This document shows positions 35,280 to 42,929 of a stretch of 64,000 nt of DNA, piece by piece. Source of the DNA: Nocardioides allogilvus (GTDB lineage Bacteria > Actinomycetota > Actinomycetes > Propionibacteriales > Nocardioidaceae); NCBI RefSeq assembly GCF_003047285.1, contig NZ_PZYX01000014.1:1-64000 (forward strand), read 5' to 3'. How positions within the stretch are numbered: position 1 is the first letter of the stretch; the number at the start of each line of letters is the position of its first letter. Below the pieces are notes generated by a model. That model had not been told where the DNA came from, did no database searches, and saw only the letters and a list, made by a program, of their open reading frames with translations. The translations under genes and the position numbers were made by a program.

Positions 35280-35708
35280 ATGTACGGCGACTCAGCCGCA
35301 TCGCGAAAGCGTGTCGCCCAGCTGCGCGAGCAGGGCGGCGACATCCGCGCCGCAGCCGACCGCCTGGTCGCCCAGGCCGAGAGCGTCCCCTGGCACGGAC
35401 GCGCTGCCGAGGCCATGCGCACCCGCATCAAGGAGCGGGCCAACCACCTGCGCGTCGCCGCCGACCACCACGAGACGGCAGCCGACTCACTGGCTCGCCA
35501 CCTCACCGAGGTCGACGCCCGCAAGGAGACGATCGAGGCGACCCGCCACCGCGCCGAGTCCCTCACGAGCGACGCCGCTTCACGGATCGCAGCGCTCGAC
35601 CCCGAGAGCGGCGCACAGCCTGCGGACGAGGATGCCGTCCTCGCCGCCTTCACTCCCCCTCCGGCCGGTCACAAGGACTGGCTGAGCGTCGAACTGCCGG
35701 GACTCTGA
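35280..35708 (+). CDS. WXG100-like helical protein of an ESX satellite operon
   Basis: 142 residues from ATG 35280, with GAGGAAAGG 8 bases upstream; the frame is open to 35208 but without better signals. The core is an all-helical hairpin with VPWHGRAAEAMRTRI (W-x-G) between two long helices, then a Pro-rich C-terminal tail (AFTPPPAGHKDWLSVELPGL). This is the plan of longer WXG100/LXG-like proteins. It lies 1 base before an EspG-like gene, which in ESX systems acts as a chaperone for such proteins, so it is probably a substrate or adaptor of the type VII system at 15.8-26.3 kb. Confidence 0.6.
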   Translation: MYGDSAASRKRVAQLREQGGDIRAAADRLVAQAESVPWHGRAAEAMRTRIKERANHLRVAADHHETAADSLARHLTEVDARKETIEATRHRAESLTSDAASRIAALDPESGAQPADEDAVLAAFTPPPAGHKDWLSVELPGL

Positions 35709-35709
35709 C

Positions 35710-36636
35710 ATGGTGACGATCGACCTGACCACGCCGCCGCCCCCGGCCGCGAGCTTCCTCGACGGCCTGCCCCGCCGCATCGCCCTCACGCTGCCCGAGC
35801 TGCGCCACGTCGCGAGCCTCGCCGGCGACGCGCCGCTCCCCTTCGACCTGGTCGAGGCCTCGGGTCCCGACGGCCTCGAGGGCCGCCTCGGCCAGTCCCG
35901 CGGCTCGGTCGAGGACCAGGCGTACGCCGCCGCGCTGGCCTCGCTCCACGACGCCGACGAGTCGCTGCGCCGCCGCGGCCTCATCACCGACGAGGGGATC
36001 GACCCCGGCCTGACCGGCGCGATCGGGTTGCTCGCCACCCCCACGCTCGCCCTCGACCTCGACGTCGCGGCCCCGGGCTCCCAGGTCAAGGCCTGGCACC
36101 GGCAGGCCGGCGGCGCGGTCGCGACGCTGGCCACCAGCGACGGACTGGTCTTCGAGCTCGCGTGGTTCGCGGCCGACCAGTGGCCCGGGGAGCTCGCCCG
36201 TGTGGCCGCCATCCCCGATGACGTGGCCCTGGGCGAGTCCTCCGTCCCCGAGGACATCGACCTGCCCTTCCACCTCGTCGACGCGATCGGCGAGGCGCTG
36301 CGCGCCGGTCGGTCCGACCTGGTGCCGGTGCTGATGAGCCAGCACGGCGACGGCATCGCGGACGGCCGGGCCGAGCCCCTCGACGACAGCGTCGCCGCGA
36401 CGGCGGTCGGCGCCATCCACACCGAGGGCCGTGGCCGGCTCCGGGTGCTCGCCGCCCGGGTGTCCGACGAGGAGGCGACCGACGTCGGCCTGGTGTCGTG
36501 GGTGTTGCTGGCCGACGGCTGGCACTCCCTCTCGCCGCACACCAGCGGTGCCGAGTCCAGGCTCCGCGTGCGCCGTACCCTCCCCGCCGATCTCGCGACC
36601 GAGCTCGCGCCCGTCCTCGCCCAGGTGATCGCATGA
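35710..36636 (+). CDS. EspG-like ESX secretion-associated protein (tentative)
   Basis: 308 residues. An alpha/beta protein of EspG length: LTLPELRHVASLAGD, ESLRRRGLITDEGIDPGLTG, then a sheet-forming LALDLDVAAPG, VKAWHRQAGGAVATLATSDGLVFELAWF and a second half of similar order (LPADLATELAPVL). EspG proteins bind substrates of ESX systems in the cytoplasm. The assignment rests on fold pattern and on the neighbours, a W-x-G protein upstream and an ATGA-coupled gene downstream. A plain unknown protein is the alternative. Confidence 0.5.
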   Translation: MVTIDLTTPPPPAASFLDGLPRRIALTLPELRHVASLAGDAPLPFDLVEASGPDGLEGRLGQSRGSVEDQAYAAALASLHDADESLRRRGLITDEGIDPGLTGAIGLLATPTLALDLDVAAPGSQVKAWHRQAGGAVATLATSDGLVFELAWFAADQWPGELARVAAIPDDVALGESSVPEDIDLPFHLVDAIGEALRAGRSDLVPVLMSQHGDGIADGRAEPLDDSVAATAVGAIHTEGRGRLRVLAARVSDEEATDVGLVSWVLLADGWHSLSPHTSGAESRLRVRRTLPADLATELAPVLAQVIA

Positions 36637-37958
36637 GCACTTCCCCGCAAGCCCAGACCCCCGGCGGCCGACGCATCTCCGAGGCCGCGGTCGAGGCCGA
36701 CAAGTACCACCAGATGCTCGCGCTCGCCGACTTCTTCGACGCCTCGGGCGCCGAGATGCGCGAGCGTGCCCGGCTCGGCGGCGCGATCCTCGCCGACCCC
36801 GAGGTGGCGGACTCGGCCGAGCTGTCGGAGGCGACCTACGCCCAGGCCGAGGAGGACATCCGCGCCGCCACGACCGGCAAGCACGGCCTGCTGACCCGCT
36901 CGGTCGAGCTCGACGCCGACGCCCTCGTCGTGCGGGCCACGGTCCTCACCTACCAGTGGATCGACGAGCTGCAGGCCGCGGCCTTCAAGACCCTCGGCTC
37001 CATCGCGGGTCGTGCCATCGGCTACCTCGCTCCCGAGGTGGCCCTCGGCGGCGCCATCGTCTCGGCGGGCCTGATCGAGACCGACTCGCTCGACCGCGAC
37101 GGTGTCGCGGCCTACCTCAACGAGCTGGCCGACAGCCACCCCGAGCTGATGGAGCACCTCACCGACGGTGGCGGGCTGCTCGAGGGCCTGCAGATGCGCT
37201 CGCTGCTCACGGCCGGCGTCATGTCCTCCGAGAGCGGCGCCGCTGCCGCGCGCGGCGGCCTGCGTGCGATCGGTGTCGAGCCCTTCCCCACCGACGCGGC
37301 CTCCGCACTGCGTGACGCGGCCGCGGGGTTCGCCGAGACCCCCGCCGCCGAGCCGGCCGCCGAGCCCGTCGGCGACGCGGCCCTCCCGGCCTCGATCGAG
37401 GACCTCATGGTCAAGCTGACCACCGCCGACCGCCGGATCAGCGTCCAGCGCATCGGCGCGGGCCGCTACATCGCCTACCTCCCCGGCAACAAGGCCCACG
37501 AGGGTGGTCGCTTGCGACTCGTCGGCAACGACACCACGACCTACGTCCGTCAGGTCGTGCGCGCGATCGAGCAGGCCGTCGACGGTGAGCCGGGCGCCCG
37601 CGTGATGCTCGTCGGTTCGTCGTACGGCGGCGCAGCGGCGGCCGAGATCGCGTCGGCGGCCGCCTCGCCGGCCTTCGTCGTCGACCAGGTCGTCACCGCC
37701 GGTGCCCCGTCCGCCCAGGTTCCCTCCATCCCGGAGGAGACGCGGGTGCTCTCCCTGGAGGACCGGGCCGACCCGGTCGCGCTCCTCGGGTCGCTGATCA
37801 ACGCCGACGTCGCCAACCGCGTCACGGTCGTCTACGACGGCGCCGACGTGGGCGAGCAGCCCTACGTCGCCGGCGGCCGCGCGGCCGACTCGGCCCAGCA
37901 CCCGGGCCTGCGCGCCGAGATCCGCCGGATCACCGAGCTGGGCTACCTCGCCGGCTGA
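36633..37958 (+). CDS. Protein with helical N-terminus and GxSxG hydrolase-like C-terminus
   Basis: 441 residues. The first 250 are mostly helical, with a hydrophobic segment near FKTLGSIAGRAIGYLAPEVALGGAIVSAG. After an Ala/Glu/Pro linker (ETPAAEPAAEPVG) comes a domain resembling an alpha/beta hydrolase: RVMLVGSSYGGAAAAEIA is a nucleophile elbow (G-S-S-Y-G), FVVDQVVTAGAPSAQVPSIPE the following strand, and VLSLEDRADPVALLG a plausible Asp region. A catalytic His is not certain. As the last gene of the WXG-like/EspG-like operon it may be a secreted lipase-like effector. The 3' end overlaps the convergent VWA gene by 16 bases. Confidence 0.6.
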   Translation: MSTSPQAQTPGGRRISEAAVEADKYHQMLALADFFDASGAEMRERARLGGAILADPEVADSAELSEATYAQAEEDIRAATTGKHGLLTRSVELDADALVVRATVLTYQWIDELQAAAFKTLGSIAGRAIGYLAPEVALGGAIVSAGLIETDSLDRDGVAAYLNELADSHPELMEHLTDGGGLLEGLQMRSLLTAGVMSSESGAAAARGGLRAIGVEPFPTDAASALRDAAAGFAETPAAEPAAEPVGDAALPASIEDLMVKLTTADRRISVQRIGAGRYIAYLPGNKAHEGGRLRLVGNDTTTYVRQVVRAIEQAVDGEPGARVMLVGSSYGGAAAAEIASAAASPAFVVDQVVTAGAPSAQVPSIPEETRVLSLEDRADPVALLGSLINADVANRVTVVYDGADVGEQPYVAGGRAADSAQHPGLRAEIRRITELGYLAG

Positions 37959-39328
37959 GTCCCCATCGAGATCGCGGAGACGAACTCCTCGAGCTGGGTC
38001 AGGTTGCGGCACTCCACCATCGGCACGATCTCGCCGTAGGCCGGGGCCGCGCTGTCGCCGGTGCCCCAGTGCCGGGTGTGCTCGGGGTTGAGCCACCACG
38101 CGTGCCGCACTGCGTCCTCCAGCTCACGCAGGACGGGCAGCGCGAGGTCGCTGTAGTTGGAGCGCGCGTCGCCCAGGATCAGCAGCGACGTCTTCGGTCC
38201 CAGCGCGTCGGCGTGCTCCTCGGCGAACTTCGTGAAGGCGCGGCCATAGTTGGTCCGCCCCCACAGCGCTGCGTGGGCGGTGCTGGCGGCGAGGTTCTCC
38301 ATGACCTCGACGACGTCCCCGCCGGGCGTGAAGTGGTGGGTGACCTCGTGGACGTGGTCGACGAACGTGAAGGCGCGCACCTTGTGGAACTGCTCGCGCA
38401 GCGCGAAGACCAGCAGCAGCGTGAACTGCGCGAAGTTGGCGACCGAGCCGCTGACGTCGCACAGCACGACGAGCTCGGTGCGGTGGGGCCGCTTCGGGCG
38501 GTGGTGGGTCTCGATCGGCACGCCGCCGGTGGACAACGACGCGCGGACCGTGCGCCGGAAGTCCAGCGCCCCGCGGCGGCGCGCGTGCTGCTGCTTGGTG
38601 AGCCGGGTCGCCAGCCGGCGCGCGAGGGGATAGATCTCGCGCCGCATCTCCTCCAGGTCGGAGCGGCGGGCGGCGGTGAAGTCGAGCCTGTCGATGGTCG
38701 GCCGGACCACGATGTTCGCGACGTGCTCGGGCCCCTTCTCCTCCGCGATGCGGCGACGCGCGTCGTCCTCCACGAGGCGGGTGAAGGAGCCGATGCGACG
38801 CCCGGCGATCCGTTCGGCGTCCTCCTCGACCATGCCGTCGGCCATCAGCCCGGCGACCAGCTGCCCGATGAGCTGCCCCGGGGAGACGCGCTGGAGAGCG
38901 GTGTACGCCGACCAGCTGGACAGCCCCGGACCACGGCCGGGCATCGCGCCGAACCTGCCGACCGCCTCGACCGCGAGGTCCTGCAGCCGCTGACTCTCCG
39001 CGTCGGTGTCGGCGAGCGCGTCGGCCAGCTCGTCGGTGAACCTGGTGAGCGCCGCCCCGTTGTCGCGCACGCCGTCGGACTCCGGCTCGCCCGCCACCCC
39101 GGCGCCGACCAGCCGTGGGTAGTAGAGGTCGAAGATCGCGTCGAAGGTGACGCGTTGGGCCTGCTTCTTGACCAGCGTGGCGGCGTACGCCGTGCGCACC
39201 ACGTCGCGCTCTCCCCACCCGATGCGTCGCATCGCCTCGATCGCGTCGAGGCCCTCGGCGAGCGAGACGGACAGGCCCGCCGAGCGCAGCGCCTCGATGA
39301 AGCCGATGTGGGTGTCGAGCAGGGTCAT
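37943..39328 (-). CDS. VWA-domain protein, CoxE family
   Basis: 461 residues. The C-terminal half is a von Willebrand A domain with the metal site DVSGSVA (about residue 290) and a further segment LLILGDARSNYSD. The N-terminal half is helical (FIEALRSAGLSVSLAEGLDAIEAM), as in the CoxE/YeiN-type group. These work with MoxR AAA+ ATPases as metal-dependent chaperone or cofactor-insertion pairs. The MoxR gene overlaps upstream by ATGA. There is no carbon monoxide dehydrogenase gene nearby, so the client is unknown. Confidence 0.9.
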   Translation of the reverse strand: MTLLDTHIGFIEALRSAGLSVSLAEGLDAIEAMRRIGWGERDVVRTAYAATLVKKQAQRVTFDAIFDLYYPRLVGAGVAGEPESDGVRDNGAALTRFTDELADALADTDAESQRLQDLAVEAVGRFGAMPGRGPGLSSWSAYTALQRVSPGQLIGQLVAGLMADGMVEEDAERIAGRRIGSFTRLVEDDARRRIAEEKGPEHVANIVVRPTIDRLDFTAARRSDLEEMRREIYPLARRLATRLTKQQHARRRGALDFRRTVRASLSTGGVPIETHHRPKRPHRTELVVLCDVSGSVANFAQFTLLLVFALREQFHKVRAFTFVDHVHEVTHHFTPGGDVVEVMENLAASTAHAALWGRTNYGRAFTKFAEEHADALGPKTSLLILGDARSNYSDLALPVLRELEDAVRHAWWLNPEHTRHWGTGDSAAPAYGEIVPMVECRNLTQLEEFVSAISMGTQPAR

Positions 39329-40191
39329 TTCCCGGCCAGCCTCAGTTCCTTGACCGCGCGTGCCTGGTCGGAGGAGTGCTTGAGGACGACACCCAGCGTG
39401 CGCTGGATCGCCGCCTCGTCGAGGTCACCGATCTCCAGCGCGATCAAGGTGCGCGCCCAGTCGACCGACTCGGCGATCGAGGGCGCCTTCTTCAGCTCGA
39501 GCTCACGCATCCGGGCGACCACGTCGACCAGCTGCTTGGCGACGGCGTCGTCGAGGCCGGGGACCTGCGAGGTGACGATCTCGCGCTCCCGCTCGGCGTC
39601 GGGATAGTCGAGGTGGAGGTAGAGGCAACGACGCTTCACTGCCTCGGACAGCTCGCGGGTGGCATTCGAGGTGAGGACGACGAAGGGCCGGCGGGTCGCG
39701 GACACGGTGCCCAGCTCGGGGATGGTGACCTGGAAGTCGGACAGCACCTCGAGCAGCAGCCCCTCGACCTCGACGTCGGTCTTGTCGACCTCGTCGATGA
39801 GCAGCACGGTCGGCTCCTCGCGGCGGATGGCAGTCAGGAGCGGGCGGGTCAGCAGGAACTCGTCGGTGAAGATGTCGTCGTGGGTCTCGCTCCACGCCTG
39901 GTCGGCACCGCTGGCCTGGATGCGCAGCAGCTGCTTCTTGTAGTTCCACTCGTAGAGCGCGCGGGCCTCGTCCAGGCCCTCGTAGCACTGCAGCCGGATC
40001 AGCTCAGCGCCCGTGGAGCGGGCCACTGCCTTCGCGAGCTCGGTCTTGCCGACGCCCGCGGGGCCCTCGACCAGCAGCGGCTTCTCGAGCGCGCCGGCGA
40101 GATAGGCGGTCGTCGCGGTCGCTGCGTCCGCGAGGTAACCGGCCTCGTGCAGGCGGGCGCTGGCGTCGTCGGGGCTGCTGAACCAGGTCAC
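39325..40191 (-). CDS. MoxR-family AAA+ ATPase
   Basis: 288 residues. Walker A is VEGPAGVGKTE (about 41-51), Walker B PTVLLIDEVDK, sensor 1 VLTSNATREL, and an arginine-rich AVKRRCLYLHLDYPD follows, as in MoxR proteins. MoxR ATPases use ATP to remodel or load cofactors into client proteins together with a VWA partner, here the next gene. Both form a two-gene operon. It reads away from the tRNA-Ser gene. Confidence 0.92.
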   Translation of the reverse strand: MTWFSSPDDASARLHEAGYLADAATATTAYLAGALEKPLLVEGPAGVGKTELAKAVARSTGAELIRLQCYEGLDEARALYEWNYKKQLLRIQASGADQAWSETHDDIFTDEFLLTRPLLTAIRREEPTVLLIDEVDKTDVEVEGLLLEVLSDFQVTIPELGTVSATRRPFVVLTSNATRELSEAVKRRCLYLHLDYPDAEREREIVTSQVPGLDDAVAKQLVDVVARMRELELKKAPSIAESVDWARTLIALEIGDLDEAAIQRTLGVVLKHSSDQARAVKELRLAGK

Positions 40192-40209
40192 CCGGCGGAG
40201 CCTAACGCT

Positions 40210-40297
40210 TGGCGGAGGAGGCGGGATTTGAACCCGCGGTAGCTCTCGCTACGACCGCTTTCAAGGCGGTTCCGATAGGCCGCTCCGGCACCCCTCC
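40210..40297 (-). tRNA. tRNA-Ser (anticodon TGA)
   Basis: Read on the minus strand: GGAGGGG 5' acceptor, long variable arm as in class II tRNAs, anticodon loop CTTGAAA in the stem ACCGC/GCGGT, T-loop TTCAAAT, 3' acceptor CTCCTCC, discriminator G and encoded CCA (40210-40212). It is not the tRNA matching the att core, whose acceptor is GGAGGAT. Confidence 0.95.
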
Positions 40298-40346
40298 TCG
40301 TGCCGCCCGAGGACGGCACTGCAGCATTCTAGGAGATGCGGTGGGG

Positions 40347-40721
40347 CTACTCCGAGCCGCCCAGCTCGAGCTCGACGTCGTCGTAGGCCAGGTCGTGCAG
40401 CCGCTGCAGGTGGTGGTTGATGTCGTTGAGCAGTCGCAGGCCCTGCATCCGGACCTGGTCGAGGTCGGGACTCTCGAGCACCTCGGGGCCCAGCTCGCCG
40501 ATGCGGGCCAGCAGGGCGCGGCGCTCACGCAGCGCGGTGCCGCGGCGCGCGCTCAGCCAGGCGTCGTCGGGGTGCTCCGACTCGCGCATGAGCACGTCGC
40601 GCACGCCGGTCATGCGTTGGCGCACGGTCCAGCGCCAGTTGCCCGCGGCGACGCCCCCGACGTCGCGGGGCGCATCGAGGGCGCGGTGCAGCTCTGACAA
40701 GGCGGCGGTGGCACTCGTCAT
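40347..40721 (-). CDS. Conserved small helical protein of unknown function
   Basis: 124 residues from ATG 40721. Predicted all-helical and charged: ELHRALDAPRDVGG, NWRWTVRQRMTGVRDVLM, RRGTALRERRALLARIGELGP, RLLNDINHHLQRLHDLAYDDVELELGG. There is no signal peptide or metal motif. It looks like a cytoplasmic helical-bundle protein of the kind conserved next to tRNA genes in Nocardioides-like genomes. The function is unknown to me. It is divergent from the membrane protein at 40837. Confidence 0.65.
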   Translation of the reverse strand: MTSATAALSELHRALDAPRDVGGVAAGNWRWTVRQRMTGVRDVLMRESEHPDDAWLSARRGTALRERRALLARIGELGPEVLESPDLDQVRMQGLRLLNDINHHLQRLHDLAYDDVELELGGSE

Positions 40722-40836
40722 GCGCGGCCTCCCGGAGTGGTTGACGTTGACAGTGATGATCCGAGTGTGACCCGCACCACAGAGTTGGACAAGGGCTGGA
40801 TTGGCACAACCTCGGCCGCCTGTGTTCAATCTTCAC

Positions 40837-41286
40837 GTGCCGTCCGAATACCGAGTCGCTCCCCCCGTCGCTGCCCGACTGATGGGGGTGCTGCTGATCG
40901 CCATCGCGGCGCTGGTGTTCATCACCACCGGGCTGGTCGCCTTCCTGGACCTGCACACCGCCCTCCTGCTGGTTCCTGCGCTCATCGGGATCGGTGCCCT
41001 GCTGACCGGCGCGGTCGTCCTCGGCCGCCGTGGCTGGGTCGTCCGGTTCACCGAGGACGGCTACCGCGTCCAGTGGGTGCGCGGCGTCGGCGTCGCCGCC
41101 GCTCGCTGGAAGGACGTCGAGGACGCCGTCACCACGACCTCGGCCGACTCACCCGTCGTCGTGCTCCGCCTGCGCTCGGGGGCGACGACCACCATCCCCG
41201 TGGAGCTGCTGGCCGGTGATCGTGAGGATTTCGTCCGCGACCTGCAGGCCCATCTCCAGCGCGGACACGGCTTGCGGCCGCTCTGA
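40837..41286 (+). CDS. Small membrane protein with PH-like C-terminal domain
   Basis: 149 residues from GTG 40837. A TTG at 40801 is in frame, but TTCAAT stands where a -10 box would be for a leaderless GTG start. Two membrane helices (MGVLLIAIAALVFITTGLVAFL and ALLLVPALIGIGALLTGAVVL) precede a cytoplasmic beta domain (RGWVVRFTEDGYRVQW, WKDVEDAVTTT, VVVLRLRSG) resembling bacterial PH (YdbT-like) domains. The function is unknown. Confidence 0.65.
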   Translation: MPSEYRVAPPVAARLMGVLLIAIAALVFITTGLVAFLDLHTALLLVPALIGIGALLTGAVVLGRRGWVVRFTEDGYRVQWVRGVGVAAARWKDVEDAVTTTSADSPVVVLRLRSGATTTIPVELLAGDREDFVRDLQAHLQRGHGLRPL

Positions 41287-41379
41287 GGAGCCTGCGCGAG
41301 GGCCGGGCCGGGTGCGATTCGGCAAAGGCCCGACGCGCCTAGTAACCTCATCCGTGCTCTGGCCCTGAGGCCCGAGCAT

Positions 41380-41470
41380 GGAGGCGTCGCCTAGTCCGGT
41401 CTATGGCGCCCGCCTGCTAAGCGGGTTTGGGGCTACAACCCCATCGAGGGTTCAAATCCCTCCGCCTCCG
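41380..41470 (+). tRNA. tRNA-Ser (anticodon GCT)
   Basis: Acceptor GGAGGCG/CGCCTCC, anticodon loop CTGCTAA in CCCGC/GCGGG, variable arm of a class II tRNA, T-arm GAGGG-TTCAAAT-CCCTC, discriminator G. CCA is not encoded. A terminator hairpin follows at 41476. Confidence 0.95.
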
Positions 41471-41475
41471 CCCAC

Positions 41476-41503
41476 CTCTGGCCCTCATCCGTGGGGGCCA
41501 GAG
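41476..41503 (+). terminator. Terminator of the tRNA-Ser(GCT) gene
   Basis: CTCTGGCCC pairs with GGGCCAGAG across a loop, 6 bases after the tRNA end. Confidence 0.75.
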
Positions 41504-41519
41504 TCCATTTCGGCACTCG

Positions 41520-41548
41520 TGCGAGAACGTGCAATGCACAGACTCGCA
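41520..41548. promoter_or_regulatory. 29-bp concentric dyad upstream of the secreted-peptide gene
   Basis: TGCGAG-aac-GTGCA-a-TGCAC-aga-CTCGCA is symmetric about 41534: the inner arms GTGCA/TGCAC and the outer arms TGCGAG/CTCGCA are all exact, and only the three spacer pairs fail. It is separate from the tRNA terminator and lies 88 bases before the peptide start. It is a strong candidate operator, most simply for the LuxR-type regulator at 41782-42810. Confidence 0.6.
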
Positions 41549-41635
41549 GCGTCACCCATGATGGACATCTGGCCCAGGTCACCGACAATGGAGGCCGGTC
41601 TCGGTTCAGACTGACACACAACAGAGGATGAAAAC

Positions 41636-41776
41636 ATGATCTCCGGACGACGCATCGCAGCAGCGGCCCTGACCGCAGTCCTGTCGGTCGGCGCGGTCGC
41701 TCTGACCGCCGGCACCGCTGGCACGGTTGACGCACGCACCGACACCTCCTGGCCCGAGGTCAGCTCCAACCTCTGA
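41636..41776 (+). CDS. Small secreted peptide precursor (46 aa), possible signal peptide of a regulator pair
   Basis: ATG 41636 has ACAGAGGATG just upstream. The product is 46 residues: a classic export signal (ISGRRIAAAALTAVLSVGAVALTAG) and then a short remainder TVDARTDTSWPEVSSNL. Nothing but the signal and a 15-20-residue tail is encoded, so the mature product is a peptide. The gene ends 5 bases before the convergent stop of the LuxR-type regulator, and a dyad operator candidate precedes it. The arrangement fits a peptide pheromone with its regulator. The peptide may instead be a small wall or stress protein. No homologue is known to me. Confidence 0.55.
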   Translation: MISGRRIAAAALTAVLSVGAVALTAGTAGTVDARTDTSWPEVSSNL

Positions 41777-41781
41777 CCCGA

Positions 41782-42810
41782 TCAGAAACCGGGGTCGGGA
41801 GCCGGCCCCAGCCCCTCCCCTGACGGCACGTCACGACCGGTGATGCCGCGGCGCCCCATCTCGTAGCCCAGCTGGAACCGGGAATCGACCTCGAACTCCT
41901 GCTTCAGCTCCGAGACGTAGCCCGCATAGGTGCGCGGGCTGACGCCCAGCCGCGCAGCGCCGCTCGGATCTGCGTGGCCGCCGATCAGCATCCGGATCGT
42001 CATGGCCCGCTGCTCGGCGGCGATGTCTCGCACCACCGACGTGTCCTTGTTGGTGAACGGACGGGCCCGCTCCCAGGAGCGGTCGAAGATGTCGGCGAGG
42101 TAGGCGATGACCGACGGCTCGCGCACCACGAGCGCCGAGTTGTGCTCGCGGCCCGGGATGATCGCGATCCGCCGGTCGACGACGATCAACCGGTTGAAGA
42201 ACTCGTCGAGGGTGCGGACCTGCGCTCCCTCGGCCGTGACCGCGGCGACGTAGTTGACCGTGGCGGCCGACCGGCGCGCGGCGTGCTGGTAGAGCGTGCG
42301 CATCGAGACGCCGCGTCGCAGCGCCGCCCGGTCCCGCTCGACGACCACGTCGGGCAGGTGCTGCATGGCGCGGTTGGTCTGCGGCTGGGCCGTCAGCAGC
42401 TCCCCCGACGCGTCAGCCACCACCGAGGTGATGTGGGCCCCGATCGCGCTGCCCCGCAGCTCGGTGAAGGGCCCACGCAGCGCCTCCGGCGAGCGACGCC
42501 ACGCATGGGTGAGGCCCTGGAAGGCCTTCGCCCACTGGGCCGACTCGGCGATCAGCTCGGCCCCCTGCTGGCCGAGCGGGGAGACGACACGCGACTGGAC
42601 GATCGAGGGATCGACCGGCACCCACCGGTCCTCGCCCTCGTCGAAGGTGACCAGGCCGATGTCCTGGAGCAGCGCGAACGGTCCCGCAGCGCTGCCACCC
42701 TCCTGGATACGCGGATCCTGCGCGTCGAGGCCGGCTGACCCCACGAGCTCCTCGTAGAGGTCGGTCGCGGCTGTCTCGAAGACGGAGCGCTCATCAGGCC
42801 CGTAGTTCAC
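41782..42810 (-). CDS. LuxR-type transcriptional regulator with N-terminal sensory domain
   Basis: 342 residues. GTG 42810 is chosen for GGGAGGTG 8 bases upstream. The N-terminal region (VFETAATDLYEELVGSAGLD, ALLQDIGLVTFDEGEDRWVPVDP) resembles a TrmB-like winged helix. The middle (DDVVVERDRAALRRGVSMRTLYQ-like VVVERDRAALRRGVSMRTLYQ, ATVNYVAAVTAEGAQVR, DRRIAIIPGREHNSALVV) resembles the effector domain found in such regulators. The C-terminal LuxR helix-turn-helix is MTIRMLIGGHADPSGAARLGVSPRTYAGYVSEL. It probably acts as a DNA-binding sensor. The convergent neighbour is the 46-residue secreted peptide. Confidence 0.8.
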   Translation of the reverse strand: MNYGPDERSVFETAATDLYEELVGSAGLDAQDPRIQEGGSAAGPFALLQDIGLVTFDEGEDRWVPVDPSIVQSRVVSPLGQQGAELIAESAQWAKAFQGLTHAWRRSPEALRGPFTELRGSAIGAHITSVVADASGELLTAQPQTNRAMQHLPDVVVERDRAALRRGVSMRTLYQHAARRSAATVNYVAAVTAEGAQVRTLDEFFNRLIVVDRRIAIIPGREHNSALVVREPSVIAYLADIFDRSWERARPFTNKDTSVVRDIAAEQRAMTIRMLIGGHADPSGAARLGVSPRTYAGYVSELKQEFEVDSRFQLGYEMGRRGITGRDVPSGEGLGPAPDPGF

Positions 42811-42874
42811 GCCAACAACACCTCCCAGCGTCGTCGTGGCTTTCAATGACCGGCCGATCTTTCCACAACAACGG

Positions 42875-42913
42875 CTCCGGCCCGCCGGGATCAGGGATCC
42901 TGGCGGGCCGGAG
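42875..42913 (-). terminator. Terminator hairpin after the first pckG
   Basis: CTCCGGCCCGCC and GGCGGGCCGGAG are exact 12-bp arms enclosing a second small palindrome GGGATC..GGATCC, 17 bases past the stop of the minus-strand pckG at 42930. Confidence 0.8.
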
Positions 42914-42929
42914 TGGTGACGCTGGGCGA

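Noticed and set aside
38069..39607. Long plus-strand frame opposite the VWA/MoxR genes
   Set aside because: No domain, no ribosome site, and shadow-like composition. The minus strand has clear MIDAS and AAA+ motifs.
40210..41470. Either nearby tRNA-Ser as the integration target of the island
   Set aside because: Their acceptor stems (GGAGGGG and GGAGGCG) and T-arms do not match the att core, which needs GGAGGAT. They also lie 25 kb away from the boundary with no island between.
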